A stretch of DNA of 22,171 nucleotides from JACJYC01 sp964558465 (GTDB lineage: Bacteria; Bacteroidota; Bacteroidia; Chitinophagales; Saprospiraceae): assembly GCA_964558465.1 (NCBI GenBank), contig CAZLEF010000104.1, positions 1 through 22,171 on the forward strand, read 5' to 3'. Below, in pieces: positions 16,234-22,171 of this stretch. Below the pieces are notes generated by a model, which was not told the origin of the DNA, did not search any database, and saw only the letters and a list, made by a program, of their open reading frames with translations. The stretch's first letter is position 1, and each line of letters opens with the position of its first letter. The position numbers were made by a program, and so were the translations under genes.

Positions 16234-16448
16234 GGTAAAAGGAATTTACAGGTAATTTAAGGTCTTTTTTAGTGTTTTGCGCCTAATCCAGGCGGTTTTT
16301 TGCGGCAAAGGCTCCGCCCATCTCCGGTTTATCCCGAACAGTATTGGGCCAATCGTTTGGCAATCAGTATTTTAAAAAAAATGTTTGCGATAAAAGCGTG
16401 TCAGGCAAGTAACGTTTGACCAGTAAAAAAAATTATATACATCCGAAT
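16234..16448. other. Intergenic region between pyrB and the coiled-coil gene
   Basis: This 215-bp gap should hold the pyrB terminator and the promoter of the coiled-coil gene, but neither is clear. Seen: a hairpin CGCCT-AATCC-AGGCG at 16280-16294 followed by GTTTTTT on the plus strand (wrong strand for any gene ending here); a second small hairpin GCCAA-TCGT-TTGGC around 16349-16362; T-rich stretches on the minus strand just after pyrB; and GGCTCCGCCC at 16310-16319, shared with the element at 83-92. Confidence 0.5.
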
Positions 16449-17381
16449 TTATCGCCCGCTGGCCAACAAAAAAAGTACAGCCATCCGCACGGCAACGCCG
16501 TTTTCAACCTGCTGAAGGATGATGGAATGTTCGGAATCGGCGACATCCCCTGTAATTTCCACGCCCCGGTTGATCGGTCCCGGGTGCATGATCACGATTG
16601 GTTTGTTGAGGCTGTCCAGCAGTTTTTTATTGATCCCGTAATAGAGGGCATATTCTCTGAGCGAGGGGAAATATTTCAGGTCCTGCCGTTCCAATTGTAT
16701 CCTGAGCACATTGGCAATATCGCACCATTCCAGGGTTTTGCGCAAGTCGTGTTCAACCGTCACGCCAAGTTGTCCGATGTATTTTGGAATCAGGGTTGGC
16801 GGACCGCAGACCTTGACCTGGGCGCCGAGTTTATTGAGGCAAAAAATATTGCTCAATGCAACACGCGAGTGCAGAATATCACCGAAAATGGCGATCTTTT
16901 TTCCTTCGAGGTCGCCGACTTTTTCCCACATCGAATAGGCATCCAGCAGGGCTTGGGTGGGGTGTTCGTGGGTACCGTCGCCGGCGTTAATGATATTGGC
17001 GCCGATATGCCTGGAAAGAAAATGGTGGGCGCCCGGGGCGGGATGCCGCATGACGACCATATCTACCTTCATGGAGAGGATATTGTTGACGGTATCGAGC
17101 AGGGTTTCACCCTTTTTAACGGAGGAAGCGGAGGCTGAAAAATTGACAATATCTGCGGAAAGCCTTTTTTCGGCAAGTTCGAAAGAGATCCTTGTGCGGG
17201 TTGAATTTTCAAAAAAAAGGTTGGCAACCGTGATATCCCGCAGGGAAGGCACTTTTTTGATCGGCCGGTTGAGGACATCCTTGAAGTTGTGGGTGGTTTC
17301 AAAAATGAGCCGTATATCCTCTGTTTTCAGGTATTTTATCCCCAGCAGGTGTTGGGTGCTCAATTGTTGCAAAGTCGCCAT
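16449..17381 (-). CDS. pyrB: Aspartate carbamoyltransferase, catalytic subunit
   Basis: Joins carbamoyl phosphate and aspartate to form N-carbamoyl-aspartate, the committed step of pyrimidine synthesis. The 310 residues match the catalytic chain. Visible motifs are FFENSTRTRISFE (57-69; carbamoyl phosphate loop), SSVKKGE (86-92; the swung-in Ser/Lys loop), HPTQALLDAY (140-149) and HPGPINRGVEI near the C-terminus. The start codon is 3 bp after the pyrR stop, so the two genes are one operon. No regulatory chain (pyrI) is adjacent in the window. Confidence 0.96.
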   Translation of the reverse strand: MATLQQLSTQHLLGIKYLKTEDIRLIFETTHNFKDVLNRPIKKVPSLRDITVANLFFENSTRTRISFELAEKRLSADIVNFSASASSVKKGETLLDTVNNILSMKVDMVVMRHPAPGAHHFLSRHIGANIINAGDGTHEHPTQALLDAYSMWEKVGDLEGKKIAIFGDILHSRVALSNIFCLNKLGAQVKVCGPPTLIPKYIGQLGVTVEHDLRKTLEWCDIANVLRIQLERQDLKYFPSLREYALYYGINKKLLDSLNKPIVIMHPGPINRGVEITGDVADSEHSIILQQVENGVAVRMAVLFLLASGR

Positions 17382-17384
17382 TCG

Positions 17385-17942
17385 TTAATCCGCCGCTTGT
17401 TTTTCAGGAAATAAAATAATCTGATCCTCACCGTGGATCTCTTTCCAGTAAACCTTGACGTAGGCCTCATCCAACGCGTCGACGGTGATGCCGTTAAAAT
17501 CGGATTGTATGGGCAGATGCCGGTTGAATTGCCGGTCGACGAGGGTCAATAATTCAACCCGGCGCGGCCGGCCGTAATGATTGAGTGCGGTCAGAGCCGC
17601 CTGGACGGTTCGACCGGTATACAACACATCGTCGACGAGGATGACGTTCTTCTCCTCAACGAGAAAATCCATTTCCATCGGGCTGGCCTTCAGGGGTTTG
17701 TTTCGGGTCCGGAAGTCGTCCCGGTAAAAGGTGATGTCCAGTTTGCCGTATTCCATCGGCGCTCTGCCCAACAGGGATCTGAGGCGTTGGAAGATCCGGT
17801 CGGAAAGGGGCACGCCCCGGGGTTGTATGCCGACCATGCAGGTAGACGCAAAATCGTCGTAAACCTCCACCAATTGCTGACACATCCGGTCGATGGTTAA
17901 CGAAAATCGCTCTTCGGTTAAAATGATTCTTCCCTGTTCCAT
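17385..17942 (-). CDS. pyrR: PyrR: uracil phosphoribosyltransferase / pyr operon regulator family
   Basis: A type I phosphoribosyltransferase that makes UMP from uracil and PRPP; in Bacillus it also binds pyr mRNA leaders to cause attenuation. The 185-residue length is normal. The PRPP-binding loop VILVDDVLYTGRT is at residues 100-112, and GIQPRGVPLSDRI (38-50) and LVDRQFNRHLPIQSDF (134-149) match PyrR. It is the first gene of pyrR-pyrB. The 53-bp upstream gap contains a good promoter whose -7 box is only 7 bases from the ATG, leaving no room for a PyrR-binding leader, so here the protein may act mainly as an enzyme or at other transcripts (inference). Confidence 0.92.
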   Translation of the reverse strand: MEQGRIILTEERFSLTIDRMCQQLVEVYDDFASTCMVGIQPRGVPLSDRIFQRLRSLLGRAPMEYGKLDITFYRDDFRTRNKPLKASPMEMDFLVEEKNVILVDDVLYTGRTVQAALTALNHYGRPRRVELLTLVDRQFNRHLPIQSDFNGITVDALDEAYVKVYWKEIHGEDQIILFPEKQAAD

Positions 17943-17949
17943 TCGACGG

Positions 17950-17983
17950 CAAAGATAAAGGCCTGTTTAAACATTGTGGCAAA
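17950..17983 (-). promoter_or_regulatory. Promoter of pyrRB (Bacteroidota -33/-7 type)
   Basis: On the minus strand TTTG (17980-17983) and TATCTTTG (17950-17957) are separated by 22 bases, close to the TTTG / TAnnTTTG arrangement. The last base of the -7 box is 7 bases from the pyrR ATG, so the mRNA would be nearly leaderless. It lies wholly in the 53-bp gap after the cysteine desulfurase gene. Confidence 0.55.
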
Positions 17984-17995
17984 TTTCCGGAGGTT

Positions 17996-19201
17996 TTAAA
18001 CAATTGCTTTTTTTGCCGGCAGGATTTCCGCCAGTTTCTCCACCACAAAATCCGCTTCATCCCTCGTATTGAGGTGTGAAAATGAAAAACGAATGGTTTT
18101 GCCCATTGATGCCGGTTTGATGGCGCCCATAACATGTGACCCCGCATCCGCCCCCGAACTGCAGGCGCTTCCGCCGGATACGCTGATCCCGGCGATATCA
18201 AGGCTGAAAAGAAGCAGATCTGATTTTGGCGATGGCGGAAACTCGACGCTCAATATCTTATAATGTCCGTTCACAGAGTCGCCGTTCACCGCCACGCCTT
18301 CAAACCGGTCGGTCAGTTGTTTCAACAGGTATTCGCGCAGATCGCGGATGACTTCCGCGCGCTGTTCCATTTGCGAGCAAGCCAGTTCAAGGGCTTTTGC
18401 CATTCCCAGGATGCTGTGAAGGTTTTCTGTGCCTGCGCGCATGTTGCGTTCCTGGGAACCCCCGTCAATAAAAGGCTTGATCTGGTTTTCGTTTGAAATA
18501 TAAATAAAACCCACCCCTTTCGGGCCGTGAAATTTATGCGCCGACCCGGAAATGAACCCGATCCGGGTTTTGTTCAGATCGATGGGATAATAGCCGATGG
18601 TTTGCACGGTGTCGCTGTGGAACAAGGCTCCGGATTGGGCGCAGATGGCGGAGATTTCTTCCAGGTCGATCATCGTACCGATCTCGTTATTGGCGTACAT
18701 CAGCGAGACCATGGTTTTTGTGCCGTTTTCCGAAAGCAATTCTTTCAAATGGCCGGTATCGACATGTCCGAGGCTATCCGTTCTCAGAAAATCGATCCGG
18801 ACGTCCTCATTCCGCCCAAGGCGCTCCAGTGAATGAAGCACACAATGGTGCTCGAGGGGGGAACTGATGATCCGCCTGACCCCAAGGTCTCTGACCGCGC
18901 ATTTCAGGGCCATATTATTGGATTCGGTACCGCCGGAGGTGAAAAAAATTTCTCCGACGGAGGCATTCAGATATTTGGCCACCGTCTTTCTGGCCTGTTC
19001 AACGGCAGCCCTTGCCGCTCTGCCTTCGGCGTGGATGGAGGACGGATTGCCATAGTGGGTAACCAGGGCGTCGGCCATGGTCCCGATCACAATTGGATCC
19101 ACAGGGGTGGTCGCCGCGTTGTCAAAATAGATCCGCCTTGGTGCATGTACGGCTGAATGGTTCACGATTTTTTGATTTACAGGTGATCTATTCTTCCACA
19201 C
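17996..19201 (-). CDS. Cysteine desulfurase (NifS/IscS-like, PLP-dependent)
   Basis: Removes sulfur from cysteine to give alanine and an enzyme persulfide for Fe-S cluster and thio-cofactor synthesis. Seen: YFDNAATTP (25-33), SGGTESNN (89-96), SPLEHHCV (114-121, with the PLP-stacking His), HSDTVQ (195-200, Asp197), SGSAHKFHGPKG (218-229, with Lys223 as the PLP lysine) and SGGSACSSG (342-350, catalytic Cys347). No ATG precedes the conserved core. The longest form starts with GTG at 19201 and overlaps the lipoprotein gene by 14 bp; a second GTG at 19165 would give MNHSAVHAPRRIYFDNAATT and remove the overlap. Both are plausible. No iscU, sufE or other sulfur-acceptor gene is adjacent, so the exact subclass is undecided. 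Likely co-transcribed with the lipoprotein and GH65 genes. Confidence 0.92.
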   Translation of the reverse strand: MWKNRSPVNQKIVNHSAVHAPRRIYFDNAATTPVDPIVIGTMADALVTHYGNPSSIHAEGRAARAAVEQARKTVAKYLNASVGEIFFTSGGTESNNMALKCAVRDLGVRRIISSPLEHHCVLHSLERLGRNEDVRIDFLRTDSLGHVDTGHLKELLSENGTKTMVSLMYANNEIGTMIDLEEISAICAQSGALFHSDTVQTIGYYPIDLNKTRIGFISGSAHKFHGPKGVGFIYISNENQIKPFIDGGSQERNMRAGTENLHSILGMAKALELACSQMEQRAEVIRDLREYLLKQLTDRFEGVAVNGDSVNGHYKILSVEFPPSPKSDLLLFSLDIAGISVSGGSACSSGADAGSHVMGAIKPASMGKTIRFSFSHLNTRDEADFVVEKLAEILPAKKAIV

Positions 19202-19709
19202 CGAACTGTTTTTTGGTTGGTATGGTCAGCAGGTTGATGGCCAACAGCATAACCCCGGCACTGGCTTTGTACTTTGAAGTGCCCGACCAGGAGATCTCCG
19301 TACCGGACTGGGTGAGCTGGAGCTCAAATTCCATATCTTCACCCGCCTTCGACGAATCGAGCAGCAGGATGGGTTTGCCGCCGCTTCGGTACAGGAACCA
19401 GTTGCCCGGCGCGCCTTCCTGTTCCCAATGTCCGCACAAAAACGTTCCGTCCGGATTAAATTTGAACCAACGGCCGCGGTTGAAAAGCCAGGTACTGGGG
19501 TCATCGGCGGCATATTTGTCCCAAACCCAATAATTTTGCTGCAACAGGGCCGATTCCGAGGAATTTTCCGGCGCCTGGGGATTGGTGGTCAGGTCGGACG
19601 ATCTGCCGGTTGCAGGTTGTTCGGTTTCGGACTGACCGGCTGGGTTGTTGCAAGCCGCCAATAAGGCGATCAATCCTGTCAGAAACATCCAATTCTTTAT
19701 ACCTTTCAT
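19188..19709 (-). CDS. Small hypothetical lipoprotein
   Basis: A 173-residue protein with a lipoprotein signal: MKGIKNWMFL then TGLIALLAAC, with Cys20 as the lipidated residue. A polar linker rich in Thr, Ser and Gln (21-55) follows. The mature domain (about 58-165) is Trp-rich and beta-like, with GRWFKFNPDGTFLCGHW (79-95), which recalls small lipocalin-like or META-type barrels where a strand carries the F-x-x-D-G-T-F pattern. That resemblance is only a hint; I cannot name a family. The start is 6 bp after the GH65 stop, and the 3' end overlaps the likely cysteine desulfurase start. Confidence 0.8.
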   Translation of the reverse strand: MKGIKNWMFLTGLIALLAACNNPAGQSETEQPATGRSSDLTTNPQAPENSSESALLQQNYWVWDKYAADDPSTWLFNRGRWFKFNPDGTFLCGHWEQEGAPGNWFLYRSGGKPILLLDSSKAGEDMEFELQLTQSGTEISWSGTSKYKASAGVMLLAINLLTIPTKKQFGVEE

Positions 19710-19715
19710 GTATGT

Positions 19716-22028
19716 TTATTTAAAAGTGATTTCTTCTCTTGCGTTTTCTTTAATGCGAATTTTGTTTCCCAATACCACCACATCCAGCGGTTTTGGCGAA
19801 TGATTGATAAAAATAACACCGGAGCGGGTCACTTTTGTTTCAATCGTATTCCCCCGCCAGCGAATTTTGAAAGAAAGGGATTTCCACTTTTCAGGCAAAA
19901 GGGGGTCAAAACTCAGCGTTTCTTTCACCACCTTCATGCCGCCGAATCCTTTGACGACAGCCATCCAGGTTCCGGCCATGCTGGTGATATGACAACCGTC
20001 TTCGGTGTCGTTGTTGTAGTTATCCAGGTCGAGCCTTGCCGTTTGCAGGTATAGCTCATAGGCCTTTTCCTTTTTGCCGAGCCTTGCCGCAAGAATGGCA
20101 TGAATGCAGGGCGAAAGCGAGGATTCGTGAACGGTTCGGGGTTCGTAAAAGTCAAAGTTCCGCCGGATGGTTTTTTCATCAAACCGATCTTCAAAAATAT
20201 ACAGCCCCTGCAAAACATCCGCCTGTTTGATAAAAACAGAACGCAGGATCCGGTCCCACGACCAATTTTGGTTGATGGGCCGTTGCCTGGGGTCCAGATC
20301 GGCTACCGTGAGCAATTCCTTGTCGAGGAATCCGTCGTGCTGCACAAAAATCCCCAGTTTTTCGTCGTGCGCAAAATACATCGCTCCGGCAATCTTCTTC
20401 CATTGTCTGATCTCCTCTGCTTCGTCAAATTTCAGTTTATTGACCAGGGTTTCGTATACCCTGGGATCGCGTTTTTTGACATAGCCTGCGGATTCGGTCG
20501 CATAAGTCAGGCACCATACGGCAATGTAATTGGTGTACCAATTGTTGTTGACATTGTTTTCGTACTCGTTCGGACCGGTTACGCCATGGATGACATATTT
20601 TTTCCTTTTTTGTGAAAAATGCACCCTTTGCGCCCAAAAACGGGCGATTGCGATCAACACCTCAAGGCCGTATTCGACCAGGTAGACCTTGTCGCCCGTG
20701 TAGCGGATATAATTAAAAATTGCGTAGGCAATTGCGCCGTTCCGGTGGATCTCCTCAAAGGTGATCTCCCATTCATTGTGGCATTCTTCGCCGTTCATAG
20801 TGACCATCGGATACAGGGCGGCTCCGTTCACGAAACCGAGCTTCCGGGCGTTCTCTATTGCTTTTTCCAGATGTTTATATCTGTAAATCAATAAATTGCG
20901 GGCAATCCGCTGGTCGGCTGTCGACAAATAAAAAGGGAGGCAATAAGCCTCCGTATCCCAATAGGTACTTCCGCCGTATTTTTCGCCGGTAAAACCTTTG
21001 GGGCCGATATTGAGCCGCTCGTCTTCGCCTGTATACGTTTGATAAAGCTGGAAGATATTATACCGGATGGCCTGTTGGGCGGCCGGATCGCCTTCAATCA
21101 GGATATCGGCTTCCTGCCATTTGCGGTCCCAGGCTTCGGCCTGTTCGGCCAGCATTTGATCGAATCCCTTTTTATATGCCCGTTTGACGGCTTGTTCGCA
21201 ACGGCTGAGCAGTTCTTCCCTGGGATAATTCAGGGAGGATACATTGGCCGCGTATTTATAGATAACCGTTTCCTGGCCTTCAACACATTTCAGGTCCACT
21301 TCGCAACCGGCAAATTTTTCCCGCTGAAGGCGCAAGGAAGGAAATTCGATTTCCTTTCCTTCCCGGAGAATATCGAATTTCATACCTGTACAAACCTGAA
21401 ACTCGGTTTTTTTGGTTTCAGCCAGCACATAAGCTTGTCTCCTTTTTGCTTTAGCGAGGATCTCCACCCAGAATTTTTCGTCAAAATTGGCATCCTGATT
21501 TTTTACATCTGCGTTGATATAAGGTTTTATGGTCAGGGTGCCCAAAAAATTAAGCGGTGTGACCGAATACCGGATAGCGCAGGTTTCATCATCGGCAATA
21601 CTGCAGAACCGTTTGGCGGAAACCATCACCTTGCGTCCGCTTTTCATCGTGGCGGTAAAGGATCTTTCCAGGTACCCTTCCTTCATGTTCAATTCCCGGC
21701 GAAAGGATTTGACTTCGCATCTGGCGAGGTCAAGGGGCTCCCCGTCGAATTCAATTCTGATCCCAATCCAGTTGGCAGCATTCAGAACCTTGGCAAAATA
21801 TTCAGGGTAACCGTTTTTCCACCAGCCTACCCGGGTCTTGTCGGGATAATAAACCCCTGCGATATAACTGCCTGGCAGGGAGTCTCCGCTGTAGTCTTCT
21901 TCAAAATTAGCCCTCTGGCCCATTCTGCCGTTGCCGATGCTGAAAATACTCTCAGAGACCCGATTGTTTTCAGGAATAAAACCCTCTTCTATGATTTTCC
22001 ACTCGTTCTGAAGCAGATAGTTTTTCAT
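19716..22028 (-). CDS. Glycoside hydrolase family 65 protein, probable maltose phosphorylase
   Basis: GH65 phosphorylases split alpha-glucosides such as maltose with phosphate, giving beta-glucose 1-phosphate and glucose. The 770-residue length is typical. Seen in order: SIGNGRMGQRANFEE (N-terminal super-sandwich domain), GSTYWDTEAYCLPFY (353-367) and HGVTGPNEYENNVNNNWYTN (481-500) with the expected catalytic acid Glu488, then ESSLSPCIHA, NDTEDGCHITSMAGTW and a C-terminal beta domain. The GPNEYENNVNNNWYT form is the one I associate with maltose rather than trehalose or kojibiose phosphorylases; specificity remains an inference. No signal peptide, so cytoplasmic. A beta-phosphoglucomutase gene, its frequent partner, may lie outside the window. 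It heads the unit GH65-lipoprotein-desulfurase. Confidence 0.9.
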   Translation of the reverse strand: MKNYLLQNEWKIIEEGFIPENNRVSESIFSIGNGRMGQRANFEEDYSGDSLPGSYIAGVYYPDKTRVGWWKNGYPEYFAKVLNAANWIGIRIEFDGEPLDLARCEVKSFRRELNMKEGYLERSFTATMKSGRKVMVSAKRFCSIADDETCAIRYSVTPLNFLGTLTIKPYINADVKNQDANFDEKFWVEILAKAKRRQAYVLAETKKTEFQVCTGMKFDILREGKEIEFPSLRLQREKFAGCEVDLKCVEGQETVIYKYAANVSSLNYPREELLSRCEQAVKRAYKKGFDQMLAEQAEAWDRKWQEADILIEGDPAAQQAIRYNIFQLYQTYTGEDERLNIGPKGFTGEKYGGSTYWDTEAYCLPFYLSTADQRIARNLLIYRYKHLEKAIENARKLGFVNGAALYPMVTMNGEECHNEWEITFEEIHRNGAIAYAIFNYIRYTGDKVYLVEYGLEVLIAIARFWAQRVHFSQKRKKYVIHGVTGPNEYENNVNNNWYTNYIAVWCLTYATESAGYVKKRDPRVYETLVNKLKFDEAEEIRQWKKIAGAMYFAHDEKLGIFVQHDGFLDKELLTVADLDPRQRPINQNWSWDRILRSVFIKQADVLQGLYIFEDRFDEKTIRRNFDFYEPRTVHESSLSPCIHAILAARLGKKEKAYELYLQTARLDLDNYNNDTEDGCHITSMAGTWMAVVKGFGGMKVVKETLSFDPLLPEKWKSLSFKIRWRGNTIETKVTRSGVIFINHSPKPLDVVVLGNKIRIKENAREEITFK

Positions 22029-22057
22029 GGGTACACTTGTGTTCTCAAAATTTGTGC

Positions 22058-22065
22058 GAAAGATA
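22058..22065 (-). promoter_or_regulatory. Possible -7 box for the GH65 gene
   Basis: The minus strand reads TATCTTTC followed by GC, one base from TAnnTTTG, 29 bases before the ATG at 22028. No -33 TTG is evident. Confidence 0.3.
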
Positions 22066-22096
22066 GCCAGTTTCCTGATACTGTAATGCTGATTTG

Positions 22097-22171
22097 GGGA
22101 GGGGAGACTGGGAGACTGGGGGACTGGGGGACTTGGGGACTGGGAGACTTGGGGACAGGGGGACTGGGGGA
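22097..22171. repeat. G-rich tandem array of 7-9-bp units (GGGGGACTG / GGAGACTTG), running off the window
   Basis: Units such as GGAGACTG, GGGGACTG and GGGGACTTG repeat irregularly to the last base. There are at least nine runs of three or more G on the plus strand, spaced by 1 to 6 bases. The units share GACTTGG with the array at 11574-11698. It lies upstream of the GH65 promoter-like box and its far end is not seen. Confidence 0.9.

Noticed and set aside
16280..16301. Plus-strand rho-independent terminator (hairpin plus six Ts)
   Set aside because: No plus-strand gene ends anywhere near it; both flanking genes are on the minus strand. The stem is only 5 bp and may be chance.
17943..17995. 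PyrR-dependent attenuator before pyrR
   Set aside because: No anti-terminator/terminator pair or PyrR-binding loop fits in 53 bp that also holds the promoter.

Overview
The window looks like a piece of a Bacteroidota chromosome, most likely from the Saprospiria or a related class, with base composition near 50% GC. Pointers are the promoter-like boxes of the TAnnTTTG type, the lack of convincing Shine-Dalgarno sites, a DUF4369-type thioredoxin lipoprotein-family gene, an Mrp ATPase whose C-terminal CxxC is replaced by the sequence usual in that phylum, and CotH-family secreted proteins. The phylum is a confident inference; the class is a guess. No phage, transposase, tRNA, rRNA or CRISPR array is visible. 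Eleven of the thirteen genes lie on the minus strand.

Left part (1-8262): short tandem repeats (1-183) flank the 3' end of a secreted sialidase. It is transcribed away from a CorA-family magnesium/divalent cation channel. A minus-strand cluster follows, reading right to left: two tandem CotH-kinase-fold secreted proteins (8262 to 5052), the nuclease subunit SbcD, and an unrecognised 446-residue protein that converges on corA. The first CotH protein has lost the catalytic and metal-binding aspartates that the second keeps, so the pair looks like a pseudokinase plus a kinase.

Middle part (8299-13133): a 667-residue gene joins a complete bifunctional riboflavin kinase/FAD synthetase (RibF) to a complete family 2 glycosyltransferase in one frame. 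It is divergent from an Mrp/ApbC iron-sulfur carrier ATPase. The mrp gene converges on a secreted thioredoxin-like protein, and the whole 126-bp gap between the two stop codons is one large imperfect palindrome built of 8-bp repeats.

Right part (13246-22171): a 995-residue secreted protein consists mostly of a coiled coil with a very regular 40-residue period (11+11+11+7). It is followed by pyrB and pyrR (a tight operon with its own promoter), a cysteine desulfurase, a small lipoprotein and a GH65 maltose-phosphorylase-type enzyme. The last three probably form a second operon. The window ends in G-rich tandem repeats with G-quadruplex potential.

Most genes are housekeeping functions (flavin and pyrimidine synthesis, Fe-S and sulfur metabolism, cation transport, DNA repair) mixed with secreted proteins. 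There is no obvious defence island or biosynthetic cluster. The most unusual items are the RibF-glycosyltransferase fusion, the 40-residue-period rod protein and the kinase/pseudokinase CotH pair.
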